Source of the DNA: Cytophagaceae bacterium
GTDB lineage: Bacteria > Bacteroidota > Bacteroidia > Cytophagales > Spirosomataceae
NCBI GenBank assembly: GCA_005791165.1
Contig: SXXW01000005.1
Coordinates: forward strand, 1-64,000
DNA: 64,000 nt
Direction: 5' to 3'
The translations under genes were made by a program, and so were the position numbers. Positions 8,574 to 17,720 of this stretch are shown here, in pieces; within the stretch, counting starts at the first letter, position 1; each line of letters begins with the position of its first letter. The notes beneath the pieces are model-generated. The model was not told the origin of the DNA and did no database searches. It saw only the letters and a program-made list of their open reading frames with translations.

Positions 8574-10379
8574 TTACCAAATCAATTGATATGTAAAACT
8601 ATTTCCTTGCAAAGGAACTCTCACTTGCTTTCCTGCGGGTTGAGTATTCAAAATAACGGCAGGTGCTCCAGCCCATTGAACATAATATCCCATCCCTTGT
8701 AATGCCAAAAGGCCTGCGTTAACTTCGACGACATCGGGGCTGTTTCCGACCACCACTTCAATATTGGATTTTTGTGCGCTTGCACCAATCAAATTGATCG
8801 TTCTAAGCCAACCTGTACCCTTTTCATTTGGGTTAATGTGATCTTCTACCTTCAAAGAGGCAGCAGGCCAATCGTACATATAGACCGGTCTACCATGTAA
8901 AATTTTATATCCTTTATAAACTAATTTAGTTGCGTCGACCGAATCTGGCTGCGCTTGACTACTTAAAACCAACGGAAATTTACCATCCATAACCACATTT
9001 AATCCCATCGGTTCAGCTGTTTGTGGCTCCCCACGATCCAGCCACATTTGTGTGGCATTTAAAAATTTACCTTTCCAAGTTTGCAATAAAGCCCCTTGTT
9101 TTAAATCGTAGGAATAGGAAAGTCCTGTAGGGTCCCCTAAATGTATCACGTGCATCTTTTTCTTTCCTTGATGAAAAGTGAAGGATCTTTGATATACTGG
9201 CTCTGAATTTGCTTTCACCTCAATCAAGCCTTTAGGTTCAGGATCAGGCAATGAAGTCCGTACGTGCAAAGGAACCACTTGGGCTCCGACTCTTTTGACA
9301 AAAACGCCTAGGGCCTTGGGGCCCCAACTAAAATCCTTCACATGGATAAGCTCAAACTTATGCTTGCCAGCCGTTAAATTAACGGTAGCACTAATATCAT
9401 CTGTATACCAGTGGGCACCTGAATTGTATTCTTTTCCGTCAATTTTCAAAACACCCGAACCTGTCCAATTGGTTTGAAATGAATAATTATCTGTTTCAGG
9501 AATTTCTAAATCCCCTACATAATGAATCAAATAATCGTTTCGCGCTTTGATCACTTTTTGGGTCAAAGCAGCTAAATTACCTTTTAGCAATGGGATCGCT
9601 TGCCCAATCACAGGCTCCGAAAATTTCCCTTCATAATACTGGTAAGATATGTTGCTTAATTTGGCGCTTGGCTTATCATACGTCTCATAGCGTATATTCT
9701 TAAATGCAACGGGTCCATGATCTCCTTGAATAGTAATAGGTCCTAATGGCCCTTCTTTACTAAAAAGTGACCCTCGAGTAACTCCGGACATTTCTATATT
9801 TTCTTGAATCAATATTCCGTTCAAAATCACTTTTTTGAAAACGGCATTTTTGATTTTTTTTCCAGTAGCATCAAATCTTGGAGCCTCAAAATCTATTTCG
9901 ATAGACTGCCATAACCCTGGTGCTTTGCATGCATTTTGTCTTGGTGCAAAACCCTCGAAACCCTCATTTCCTTTTCCTCTAGCATCATCCCAGCGTTCAT
10001 AAATACCTCCGCAATCTCCAAATTTCAAGGATTTTACTCCCCATGAATCAAATAATTGCACTTCGTAACGGCCTTGTAAATAAATACCTGAATTAGCACC
10101 TTTGGGAAGCATAAAATCCATCATAAAATGAATATCCCCATGATTTAAATTAAATTTCAAATCATCTGTGCGCTTGTACTTCCCATGACGAAGTGTGTTT
10201 AACAAAACCCCTTTGCCTGAGCTTACTTGAAAACTCGTATCAGTAGGTCTCGCTTTAATCACTTGCTCAATGGTCCAATTCGTACTTGGATGATCAAAAG
10301 CACTCAAATCTGTTAGAGGAATGGTTTGTTGGGCCCAACAAACCCAGGGCAACAATAATAAATAAAAGACTTTTTTCAT
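8574..10379 (-). CDS. DUF1080 (3-keto-disaccharide hydrolase-like) and PA14-like exported protein
   Basis: The 601-residue protein has a signal peptide (M-K-K-V, hydrophobic core, ending C-W-A-Q). A DUF1080 domain follows (about residues 20-235), the concanavalin-like fold of PF06439, members of which act on 3-keto-glycosides. Then comes a PA14-like carbohydrate-binding module (about 255-385). The C-terminal 220 residues I do not recognise. I start it at 10379. An upstream in-frame ATG at 10418 would lie on the -7 element of a near-consensus promoter and would add 13 residues before an otherwise perfect signal peptide. It is first in a two-gene unit with the cytochrome propeller. The substrate is unknown, and no sugar transporter is nearby. 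Confidence 0.85.
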   Translation of the reverse strand: MKKVFYLLLLPWVCWAQQTIPLTDLSAFDHPSTNWTIEQVIKARPTDTSFQVSSGKGVLLNTLRHGKYKRTDDLKFNLNHGDIHFMMDFMLPKGANSGIYLQGRYEVQLFDSWGVKSLKFGDCGGIYERWDDARGKGNEGFEGFAPRQNACKAPGLWQSIEIDFEAPRFDATGKKIKNAVFKKVILNGILIQENIEMSGVTRGSLFSKEGPLGPITIQGDHGPVAFKNIRYETYDKPSAKLSNISYQYYEGKFSEPVIGQAIPLLKGNLAALTQKVIKARNDYLIHYVGDLEIPETDNYSFQTNWTGSGVLKIDGKEYNSGAHWYTDDISATVNLTAGKHKFELIHVKDFSWGPKALGVFVKRVGAQVVPLHVRTSLPDPEPKGLIEVKANSEPVYQRSFTFHQGKKKMHVIHLGDPTGLSYSYDLKQGALLQTWKGKFLNATQMWLDRGEPQTAEPMGLNVVMDGKFPLVLSSQAQPDSVDATKLVYKGYKILHGRPVYMYDWPAASLKVEDHINPNEKGTGWLRTINLIGASAQKSNIEVVVGNSPDVVEVNAGLLALQGMGYYVQWAGAPAVILNTQPAGKQVRVPLQGNSFTYQLIW

Positions 10380-10408
10380 GTTCGTTTTAATAGGTTTTAT
10401 GTAATTTA

Positions 10409-10439
10409 CAAATATCATTTTAGCTTTTTCATCGGCAAA
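10409..10439 (-). promoter_or_regulatory. probable promoter of the DUF1080-cytochrome pair
   Basis: On the minus strand TTTG (10436-10439), 19 bases, then GATATTTG (10409-10416). One base of the -7 element deviates from TAnnTTTG. The predicted start of transcription near 10402 fits the chosen start codon at 10379. Confidence 0.55.
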
Positions 10440-10517
10440 AAAGGGACACTCGTAGAAAAACTTTTAGTAATATAAGCGATTTTGTTTTAATTTGAATTTA
10501 CTACCCTGAAGAAAATT

Positions 10518-11576
10518 ATGTCAAAATTAAATTGGAAGCTTAGGCCTGTACTCTTACATATCTTTTTCTGGATATGTTTTTTGGCTTTGCCCCTATTTTT
10601 AGGACCTAATTCTGCTTCTAATAATCCCCGAGAAATAGATCGACATTTTCAATGGAGTATGTTTTTTGTCGTATTTGGACTATTCAACATTCCTCTATTT
10701 TACTTCAATACAGAGTTTTTATTAAGAAAAATTCTAAAAAAACGGGGCGTTTTAATCTACATCATTTTACTTGTCGTTTCCTTATTGGTCATGCTATGGT
10801 TTCACGAAGAGCTATTTAAGTGGTTTTTTCCTGAAATGGCGAATGGCGGAGGGCCAAGAGGCAATGGTTTTAGGAGAGGCACCTCATTAAGGATAATATT
10901 CCAATTATTATTTATTGTGGCTATTGGAATTAGTTATCGATTTCTTTCCGATAACATGACAGACCAAGAGGTTAAAAAAGAGGAGGAAAACGAGCGATTA
11001 AAATCTGAATTATCCTTCTTGAGATCGCAAATTAGTCCGCATTTCATGTTTAATGTACTCAATAGCATTGTTTCTTTGTCAAGAAGAAAGCCTGAAATGG
11101 TGGAACCAGTGGTGATTAAATTATCTGAACTAATGCGGTATATGATTTATGAAACCAGCGATTCAAAAGTAAGCATTGACAAGGAGTTTAGTTATCTAGA
11201 AAGTTATATTGAACTGCAGCGTTTGCGATTTGGCAATGACATCAAGATCGAATTCAAACACAAATTAAGTTCTTCTCCCTCAAGCATTGAACCCATGTTG
11301 CTTATTCCTTTTGTAGAAAATGCGTTTAAACATGGCGTGGGAATGGTGCAAGATCCAAGCATTGATATCGAATTAAACGATGATAAAAAATCATTATTTT
11401 TTAGTGTTCGTAATAATGTGAGTAAACAAAATTCAGAAATAAAAGATGAAAGTTCTGGGATAGGCTTAGCCAATGTGCGCAGGCGATTAGAGCTTTTGTA
11501 CCCTGATCAACATGAATTAAATATTCACGAAAAAGAAGATATTTATTTGGTTGAACTAACGATAAAACACATTTAA
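10518..11576 (+). CDS. LytS/YehU-type sensor histidine kinase
   Basis: The 352-residue kinase has four hydrophobic helices in the first 145 residues and a short coiled linker. A His_kinase domain (PF06580) follows, with the phospho-acceptor His175 in S-P-H-F-M-F-N, and then an ATP-binding domain with P-F-V-E-N-A-F-K-H-G and G-I-G-L-A-N. It lacks a recognisable extracellular sensor domain. A Gly/Arg-rich loop near residues 108-121 lies between helices. One base separates its stop from the start of the LytTR regulator, so the two form a two-component system. Such pairs in Bacteroidota usually sense membrane or envelope state, but the signal is unknown here. Confidence 0.92.
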   Translation: MSKLNWKLRPVLLHIFFWICFLALPLFLGPNSASNNPREIDRHFQWSMFFVVFGLFNIPLFYFNTEFLLRKILKKRGVLIYIILLVVSLLVMLWFHEELFKWFFPEMANGGGPRGNGFRRGTSLRIIFQLLFIVAIGISYRFLSDNMTDQEVKKEEENERLKSELSFLRSQISPHFMFNVLNSIVSLSRRKPEMVEPVVIKLSELMRYMIYETSDSKVSIDKEFSYLESYIELQRLRFGNDIKIEFKHKLSSSPSSIEPMLLIPFVENAFKHGVGMVQDPSIDIELNDDKKSLFFSVRNNVSKQNSEIKDESSGIGLANVRRRLELLYPDQHELNIHEKEDIYLVELTIKHI

Positions 11577-11577
11577 C

Positions 11578-12351
11578 ATGGAAGAAGAGGAAGAGAAAAT
11601 CGAAGAATTTACAACAATCCCAAAGATCGTTCTGAGATGTTTAGCGGTAGACGACGAGAATCTTGCTCTTGATTTAGTAGAGGATAACATCGCTAAAGTT
11701 CCTTTTTTAAAATTAGAAAAAAGATGTCGGAACGCCTTTGAGGCGATAGAGTATTTACAGGAAAATGAAATCGATCTGATTTTCTTAGACATACAGATGC
11801 CCGGAATCACAGGGATTCAATTTTTGGAAGGATTAACTCAAAAACCTATGGTGATTTTTGTGACAGCATACCAACAATACGCATTGGAGGGTTTTAATTT
11901 AGACGTGATTGATTATGTGCTTAAACCCATTTCATTTGAGCGCTTTTTAAAAGCCACTCATAAGGCTTTGGATTATTTCAAAAGCAAAAATTTGCTCGTT
12001 CAAGCTCAAATTCCATTGCCCGAAAAAATGGAATACATCTTCATTCATGCGGATTATTCTTTAATGAAAATCATGCTGGAGGATATTTTATACATTGAAG
12101 GTTTAAAGGATTACATCAAAATTCACCTTAGAACACAGAAATTTCCGGTAGTATGCCGAATGACAATGAAATTAATTGAAGAGAAATTACCTTCGACAGA
12201 ATTTCAAAGAATCCATAAGTCATTCATCGTTTCCTTAAAAAAGGTAGAGTCTATTCGAAATCAGAAAATCAAAATTGGCGAAAACCATATACCCCTTTCT
12301 GATAATTATTCGGAACAATTTTATCAAACGATCGGATATCAAAAACCATAA
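11578..12351 (+). CDS. LytTR-family response regulator
   Basis: This 257-residue regulator has a receiver domain (about residues 18-135) with the acidic pair D25-D26, phospho-acceptor Asp71 in F-L-D-I-Q-M-P-G, a conserved Thr and the K-P-I switch lysine. A C-terminal LytTR DNA-binding domain (about 155-255) carries R-I-H-K-S-F-I-V. An acidic run opens the protein (M-E-E-E-E-E-K), ahead of where receivers normally begin, so the true start could be slightly downstream. It is the partner of the upstream kinase. The genes behind it (flippase, coiled coil, zapA) are plausible but unproven targets. Confidence 0.92.
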   Translation: MEEEEEKIEEFTTIPKIVLRCLAVDDENLALDLVEDNIAKVPFLKLEKRCRNAFEAIEYLQENEIDLIFLDIQMPGITGIQFLEGLTQKPMVIFVTAYQQYALEGFNLDVIDYVLKPISFERFLKATHKALDYFKSKNLLVQAQIPLPEKMEYIFIHADYSLMKIMLEDILYIEGLKDYIKIHLRTQKFPVVCRMTMKLIEEKLPSTEFQRIHKSFIVSLKKVESIRNQKIKIGENHIPLSDNYSEQFYQTIGYQKP

Positions 12352-12403
12352 ATTACCCAATCCAACAGAAATTTGTACCTTTGGAATTGACAAACTTTAA
12401 CAC

Positions 12404-13900
12404 ATGTCTATTCTAAAAAAATTAGCGGGTGAAACTCTATCGTATGGATTCAGTACCATATTAGGGCGTTCCCTTAATTTTTTACTTGTATTTGTTCATA
12501 CAATTGCATTTTTGCCGGCAGAATTAGGGATCAATGTTAAATTGTATGGCTACATGGCCATAGCGAATATCATCTATACTTATGGGATGGAAACGGCCTA
12601 TTTCAGATATGCCAAAGAAGCTCCAGCCAAATATTACAACATCATTTTAACGGCGATAATTGCCACCTCAGGATTATTTACGCTTTGCTTATTTCTATTT
12701 TCGGATCCCATTATGGCTCAATTGGGATATGAAAACAAAGGTATCTTTTTAAAGTGGTTAGCCGTTATATTAGCCATAGATGCAATCACGGCCATTCCTT
12801 TTGCCAAGCTCCGATTAGAAAACAAAATTCGAACATTTGTTCAAGCAAAAATCGTTTCTATTTTAATTAATGTGGGATTAAATCTGATGATTTTACTCGT
12901 TTTAAAACCTATGCATGAGCAAGGGACTGGACCTGAGTTTTTGCAGAACATATATAAACCAGAAGTTGGTGCAGGGTATATTTTTCTGGCCAACTTAATA
13001 GGGAATGCGTCCTTGTTTTATTGGCTGAAAACAGAATTTAAAGTTTTTAAATGGACCTGGGATTGGAGTGAATTAAAATCTCTTTGGGTCTATTCATACC
13101 CCATTATGTTCATGAGCTTAGCCGCCATGTTCAATTTAATGTTTGACAGATTGCTACTCGAGGAATTTTTACCAGATTCTTTTTATCCCGGTAGAAGTTC
13201 TCAAGACGCCTTAGGTATTTATGGAAATTGCTATAAACTATCTGTCTTTATGAGTTTAGCCATTCAAGCATTTAAGTATTCAGCAGAACCCTTTTTTCTG
13301 GGGAAGAAAACGGAGGCCAACGACCAGTCCAATTTAGCCTTAGTGACACACTGGTTTATCATTGTATGTACATTTTTATGGGTGGGAGTTTCGGTCAATT
13401 TATTTTGGATTAAAACACTATTTTTACGGAGAGAAATATATTGGGAGGGAATTGGGATTGTACCCATTTTACTTTTGGCCAATTTATTTTTAGGAGTTTA
13501 TTACACACAATCTGTCTGGTTTAAGAAAACAAATAAAACCTACATGGGGACCATCATCACGCTTATAGGTTTAGTTACCACGGTTTCCGGAAATATTATT
13601 TTTATCCCGCAATACGGGTATATGGCTTGCGCTTGGTCTTTTCTCGCGTCAAGCTTAGTCATGATGATCTTATGTTATTTAGGAGGGCAAAAATTTGATC
13701 CCATACCGTATCGTTGGAAAGCTGGATTGTTTTATATCGTTCTTGGATTTTTATGCATTGAGGTAGGAAATAAAATTCAATTCATCATGGATATTCCAAA
13801 CATTATCCGCGAAAACATAGGTGTATTGATTTTACTTTTCTTTGTTTTGGTCTTCGAATTTTCCTGGAAAGGTGGAGGAAAATTTAAGTTAAAACATTAA
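12404..13900 (+). CDS. polysaccharide flippase (Wzx/MOP superfamily)
   Basis: The 498-residue integral membrane protein has about 12-14 hydrophobic helices and the N-terminal G-x-x-x-x-L-G-R region of polysaccharide biosynthesis proteins in the MOP flippase superfamily. Such proteins move lipid-linked oligosaccharides across the inner membrane for surface polysaccharide or O-antigen assembly. A TACCTTTG element (12376-12383) sits 21 bases before the start codon, but no clear -33 element is present. No glycosyltransferases are adjacent. The nearest sugar genes are near 50 kb. The downstream coiled-coil gene starts 12 bases behind, so the two may share a transcript. Confidence 0.87.
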   Translation: MSILKKLAGETLSYGFSTILGRSLNFLLVFVHTIAFLPAELGINVKLYGYMAIANIIYTYGMETAYFRYAKEAPAKYYNIILTAIIATSGLFTLCLFLFSDPIMAQLGYENKGIFLKWLAVILAIDAITAIPFAKLRLENKIRTFVQAKIVSILINVGLNLMILLVLKPMHEQGTGPEFLQNIYKPEVGAGYIFLANLIGNASLFYWLKTEFKVFKWTWDWSELKSLWVYSYPIMFMSLAAMFNLMFDRLLLEEFLPDSFYPGRSSQDALGIYGNCYKLSVFMSLAIQAFKYSAEPFFLGKKTEANDQSNLALVTHWFIIVCTFLWVGVSVNLFWIKTLFLRREIYWEGIGIVPILLLANLFLGVYYTQSVWFKKTNKTYMGTIITLIGLVTTVSGNIIFIPQYGYMACAWSFLASSLVMMILCYLGGQKFDPIPYRWKAGLFYIVLGFLCIEVGNKIQFIMDIPNIIRENIGVLILLFFVLVFEFSWKGGGKFKLKH

Positions 13901-13912
13901 TTTGAGGACCAA

Positions 13913-14242
13913 ATGAAACAGGAATTAAAAACGCAATATTTAACCTTAAAGCTGAAAATCAGCCAAATGGTATTGCGTTTGCAAGAAAATCAAGGGACCA
14001 TCAAAGAGCTGGAAAGGGAAGTTGGCCGACTAAAAACCCTACTCGAAGAAAAAAATAAGGAGCTCAACTTATCGAGCCAAGCAACAAAAGAATTGGAGAA
14101 AAACTTTAAAAAATCAGATAAATTTGGTAAAATTGTAGTTAATACAAACAACACGGCGGTCCCAACTGCTGAGCTGAAGAAAACGTTAGATAAATATATA
14201 GTTGAAATAGATCATTGTATTGAGCAATTACGCAAAACATGA
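13913..14242 (+). CDS. small coiled-coil protein, likely ZapA partner
   Basis: The 109-residue protein is mostly coiled coil: residues 1-70 show a heptad pattern rich in Leu, Lys and Glu. A short break rich in Asn/Thr follows (about 77-88), then a second amphipathic helix. There is no signal peptide or membrane segment, so it should be cytosolic. Its last four bases (ATGA) overlap the start of zapA, which implies coupled translation. I do not recognise a named family. Position and size invite comparison with ZapB, a coiled-coil protein that binds ZapA at the division ring. That link is inferred from context and fold type, not from sequence similarity. Confidence 0.75.
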   Translation: MKQELKTQYLTLKLKISQMVLRLQENQGTIKELEREVGRLKTLLEEKNKELNLSSQATKELEKNFKKSDKFGKIVVNTNNTAVPTAELKKTLDKYIVEIDHCIEQLRKT

Positions 14243-14529
14243 GCCAACAATTACCTTGCAATTTATTATTAGGAATACAAACAGTATCCTTGCGGGTAAA
14301 TAGAGAAGAAGAGTTTTGTGTGCGCAATGCGGCATTATTAGTTAACCGATTAGTTAAGTTTTACGAAAAAAAGGCCAATAGTTCAGATCCAAATGCCGTT
14401 ATGGCGTTGGTGGCCTTAGATTTAGCTATGTGTGGATTAAAATTTGAATCGGAAAAAACTAATTTGTTAGAAGATGTTCAAGCGGAAAATGAGCAATTGC
14501 TCGTGATGGCTGAGGAGTTCACTTTATAA
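14239..14529 (+). CDS. zapA: cell division protein ZapA
   Basis: ZapA bundles FtsZ filaments and stabilises the division ring. The 96-residue protein has the ZapA family layout. A beta-rich N-terminal half comes first, with the L-x-V-x-x-E-E-E-F-x-x-R-x-A-A segment that leads into the long helix. The coiled-coil C-terminal half follows. Translation is coupled to the preceding coiled-coil gene by an ATGA overlap, and rny follows 51 bases downstream. The zapA-rny arrangement recurs across Bacteroidota as far as I recall. Confidence 0.85.
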   Translation: MSQQLPCNLLLGIQTVSLRVNREEEFCVRNAALLVNRLVKFYEKKANSSDPNAVMALVALDLAMCGLKFESEKTNLLEDVQAENEQLLVMAEEFTL

Positions 14530-14580
14530 TCAAATTTTTTCTAGGCTTTTTGGGACTCATGTAATAAACACATTCGTTCT

Positions 14581-16164
14581 ATGTCAAGCATATTAAGTAT
14601 TATTATCCCTTTGTTTTCATTAGCAGGGGGCGTATTCGCTGGAAAAGTATTCTTTTCAAAAGCAAATAAAAATTTCGAAGATGAGGCCAAAAGAAAGGCT
14701 GATGACATCTTAAAAAATGCTGAAGTCGCAGCTGAAAATTTAAAGAAAGATCGCATGTTAGAGGCTAAGGAAAATTTCCTTCGTCTACGGGGTGAGTTTG
14801 AGGAAGAAACCCAAGCTAAGAAGGGTATTTTACAAGAAAACGAGCAAATTTTAAGGGAGAAAGAAAGGGTTTTAGCGCAACAACAAGAGCAGCAGAAACT
14901 TGCAGATCAAGATTTACAGGCTCAAAAGCAAAGTATCCAATCCAAGGAAGAAAACTACCGCAAAAAACTTGAGGACGTAGAGAAAAAACGTGCTGAGGCA
15001 GATGAAATGCTGGCAAACCAGATTAGCCAGTTGGAGAAAATTGCCAACTTATCAGCCGCAGAAGCTCGCGAACAAATCATGGAAGCTTTGAAGTCAGAGG
15101 CTGAAAGTAAAGCAAGTTCTTTAGTTAAGCAGGCCATCGAGGAAGCAAAATTAACCGCGACCAAAGAGGCTAAGAAAATTGTGATTGAGACGATTCAGAG
15201 AACAGCTGCGGAAAATGCGATTGAAAACTGCGTATCGGTTTTCAATATTGAATCAGATGATGTTAAAGGAAAGATTATCGGCCGTGAAGGTAGAAATATC
15301 CGTGCTTTAGAGGCGGCTACAGGAGTAGAATTCATTGTGGATGATACACCTGAGGCGATCATCATTTCTGGATTTGATCCAGTGAGAAGAGAGATTGCTC
15401 GCTTATCATTGCACCGTTTAGTACAAGATGGCCGAATTCATCCGGCTCGTATTGAAGAAGTTGTCAATAAGACGAAAAAAAATATAGATGATGAGATTAT
15501 CGAAATCGGTGAAAAAACGGTCATTGAACTAGGTATTCATGGATTACACCCAGAGTTAATCAAAATGATAGGCCGAATGAGATTTCGTTCCTCTTATGGA
15601 CAAAATCTTTTACAACATTCAAGGGAGGTGGCCAAGTTATGTGCGACGATGGCAGCAGAGTTGGGTCTAAATGCTAAATTAGCCAAACGTGCTGGCTTAT
15701 TGCATGATATAGGAAAAGTTTGGCATGAAGAGCCGGAATTACCTCACGCACTTTTGGGGATGGAACTGGCAGTTAAATACAAAGAGCATCCAGAAGTTTG
15801 TAATGCAATCGGTGCACACCATGATGAAACGGAGATGACATCAATGATCTCTCCTATTATTCAAGTTTGTGATGCCATTTCTGGTTCAAGGCCGGGAGCA
15901 AGAAGAGAGATGATGGAATCCTACATGAAGCGCTTAAGGGATTTAGAGGCCTTAGCTACGTCATTTGACGGGGTACAAAAATGCTATGCGATTCAAGCAG
16001 GTCGTGAATTGCGTATTTTAGTTGATTCAGAAAATGTGAGTGATGAAAAAGCATCCAATCTATCGTTTGATATTTCTCAAAAAATAGAAAAAGAAATGCA
16101 ATATCCAGGTCAAATTAAGGTAACTGTTATCCGCGAAATGCGTGCAGTTAATTTTGCCAAATAA
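14581..16164 (+). CDS. rny: ribonuclease Y
   Basis: RNase Y is a membrane-anchored endoribonuclease that starts mRNA decay. The 527-residue protein has one N-terminal transmembrane helix (about residues 4-25) and a long coiled coil (about 30-190) rich in Glu, Lys and Gln. A KH RNA-binding domain follows (about 215-280, with G-R-E-G-R-N-I-R), then an HD hydrolase domain (about 335-430, with L-L-H-D-I-G-K), which supplies the metal-bound catalytic site. Length and domain order are standard. It is the last gene of the zapA unit. Confidence 0.96.
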   Translation: MSSILSIIIPLFSLAGGVFAGKVFFSKANKNFEDEAKRKADDILKNAEVAAENLKKDRMLEAKENFLRLRGEFEEETQAKKGILQENEQILREKERVLAQQQEQQKLADQDLQAQKQSIQSKEENYRKKLEDVEKKRAEADEMLANQISQLEKIANLSAAEAREQIMEALKSEAESKASSLVKQAIEEAKLTATKEAKKIVIETIQRTAAENAIENCVSVFNIESDDVKGKIIGREGRNIRALEAATGVEFIVDDTPEAIIISGFDPVRREIARLSLHRLVQDGRIHPARIEEVVNKTKKNIDDEIIEIGEKTVIELGIHGLHPELIKMIGRMRFRSSYGQNLLQHSREVAKLCATMAAELGLNAKLAKRAGLLHDIGKVWHEEPELPHALLGMELAVKYKEHPEVCNAIGAHHDETEMTSMISPIIQVCDAISGSRPGARREMMESYMKRLRDLEALATSFDGVQKCYAIQAGRELRILVDSENVSDEKASNLSFDISQKIEKEMQYPGQIKVTVIREMRAVNFAK

Positions 16165-16211
16165 AATAGAAAAAGCCTGCATTAGGCTCATTGAATTTTA
16201 AAAATTTATTT

Positions 16212-16246
16212 AGGAGCCCTGGTGAGAAAAACTTATTAGGGCTCCT
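16212..16246 (+). terminator. possible terminator behind rny
   Basis: A 9-base-pair GC-rich stem (AGGAGCCCT with AGGGCTCCT) closes a 17-base loop and is followed by a T-rich but broken tract. A second small hairpin (16174-16188) lies just upstream. Either could end the rny transcript. The large loop makes this a weaker call. Confidence 0.5.
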
Positions 16247-16278
16247 TCTATTTCACAGATGACTTAGAAATTAAATAT

Positions 16279-16710
16279 ATGATTATTAAAAGTCCAATAA
16301 CCCAAGATGAATGGGAGTCGTACTATCGACTTCGTTTCACCATACTGAGAGCGCCATGGAATCAGCCATTGGGTTCGGAAGTTTTGGCGGATGAATCGGA
16401 AGCAATTCATGCCATGGTTTTAGAAGATGATCAAATTATTGGGGTCGCGAGGATGCATAAGTCGGGAGAAAATCAAGGCCAAGTTAGGTGTGTTGCCGTA
16501 GCAGCTGAGGCGCAAGGGAAGGGCGTGGGAAAGGCCATTATGTTGCATTTAGAAGGAAAGGCGAAAGAAATGGGCATGCAAGAAATTGTTTTAGAAGCGC
16601 GTGAAAATGCCGTCCCATTTTACAAATCCATGGGATATGTAATTGAGAAAGAATCCTATTTATTATTTGGGGAGATTCAACATTATCGAATGAAAAAAGA
16701 GATTTATTAG
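16279..16710 (+). CDS. GNAT-family N-acetyltransferase
   Basis: The 143-residue protein has the GNAT fold. The acetyl-CoA-binding loop lies in motif A (V-A-A-E-A-Q-G-K-G-V-G-K, near residues 75-86). The motif B region ends in F-Y-K-S-M-G-Y. GNAT enzymes move an acetyl group from acetyl-CoA to an amine on a small molecule or protein. The substrate cannot be told from sequence. It stands alone, with a repetitive gene-free stretch downstream. Confidence 0.88.
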   Translation: MIIKSPITQDEWESYYRLRFTILRAPWNQPLGSEVLADESEAIHAMVLEDDQIIGVARMHKSGENQGQVRCVAVAAEAQGKGVGKAIMLHLEGKAKEMGMQEIVLEARENAVPFYKSMGYVIEKESYLLFGEIQHYRMKKEIY

Positions 16711-16785
16711 GTAAGAGGTAATAAGTATTAGGTAATAGGAAAAAAGTAAGAGGAATTAAGCAATAGGCAAAAAGATGGGGTTTAA
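16704..16785 (+). repeat. degenerate purine-rich short repeat
   Basis: Directly behind the GNAT stop, variants of a 7-9 base unit (ggtaagag, ggtaatag, gcaatagg, gtaagagg) recur about six times with spacers. The block is unlike the neighbouring intergenic DNA. It could be a degenerate minisatellite or the remains of a dispersed repeat. The rest of the gap to 16941 holds only a -7-like TACCTTTG (16891-16898) that could serve the next gene. Confidence 0.5.
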
Positions 16786-16941
16786 AATTGTAACCAATTA
16801 AAACAATAAAGAATCATAGAGTTTTCAGACATGATCCATGTAGCCCAAGAAATTAAAAAAATATCGAGAAATAAATTCGCAAAATAATCCTACCTTTGCA
16901 TCCCCTTTATTGATCTAGATTTAGGAAAAATTGAAATAATA

Positions 16942-17667
16942 ATGAAAGACTATCACATTGTATATGAAGACAATCACCTGCTAATCGTTAATAAACGAGC
17001 AGGTATTCTTGTCCAAGGAGATAGTACCGGAGACCGAACATTAACCGATGTCTTAAAAGATTATATCAAAGAAAAGTACCAAAAACCAGGAGCTGTTTTT
17101 CTACATCCTGTTCACCGATTAGATAGACCTGTAAGCGGCTTAGTCGTATTCGCACGAACGTCAAAGGCTCTTGAACGGATGAATGAATTATTTCGAAAAA
17201 GAGATATTCAAAAAACATATTGGGCTATTACGAGAAGAAAGCCGGATCCAATTAAGGGTAAATTGACCCACTATTTAATCAAAAATGAGGCCAAAAATAT
17301 AACAACAGCCTTAGATTATCCAGAGGATAAAGCACAAAAAGCGGAACTAAATTATAAGCTTATCGGCAAAATTAATCTCCATTATTTAATCGAGGTAGAA
17401 CCTATTACCGGTCGGCCTCATCAAATAAGGGTACAGTTAGCTTCGCTTGGATGCCCCATTCGTGGGGATATCAAATACGGCTATGATAAGCCAAATATTG
17501 ACGCGAGCATAAATTTACATGCGAGGCGTTTATACTTTATACATCCCATCAAACAAACGCCTATTATCTGTAAAGCAGCTGTTCCGGAAAATCCTTTCTG
17601 GGAAGAATTTTTAGAGCTTGAAACAGAAGAAGTTAAATTGAAAAATTTAGATCACTTATTTGAATAA
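16942..17667 (+). CDS. RluA-family pseudouridine synthase
   Basis: The enzyme isomerises specific uridines in rRNA or tRNA to pseudouridine. The 241-residue protein is the catalytic domain alone. The signature H-R-L-D-R-P-V-S-G contains the catalytic Asp61, and the conserved G-R-x-H-Q-I-R-V-Q-L segment lies near residue 155. It lacks an N-terminal S4 RNA-binding domain, so it resembles the short RluA/TruC-like members more than RluC or RluD. The exact target site is not predictable. A TACCTTTG -7 element lies 44 bases upstream, and a strong bidirectional terminator overlaps the stop. Confidence 0.9.
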   Translation: MKDYHIVYEDNHLLIVNKRAGILVQGDSTGDRTLTDVLKDYIKEKYQKPGAVFLHPVHRLDRPVSGLVVFARTSKALERMNELFRKRDIQKTYWAITRRKPDPIKGKLTHYLIKNEAKNITTALDYPEDKAQKAELNYKLIGKINLHYLIEVEPITGRPHQIRVQLASLGCPIRGDIKYGYDKPNIDASINLHARRLYFIHPIKQTPIICKAAVPENPFWEEFLELETEEVKLKNLDHLFE

Positions 17668-17702
17668 AAAAAGAGCTCGACATACGTCCGAGCTCTTTTT
17701 TT
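17666..17702. terminator. bidirectional terminator between rluA-like gene and rrf2
   Basis: A perfect 14-base-pair stem (17666-17679 with 17689-17702, nine-base loop) has an A-run on one side and a T-run on the other. It serves the plus-strand pseudouridine synthase and the minus-strand Rrf2 gene that ends at 17721. Confidence 0.88.
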
Positions 17703-17720
17703 ATATGTTTAACCTATCTC

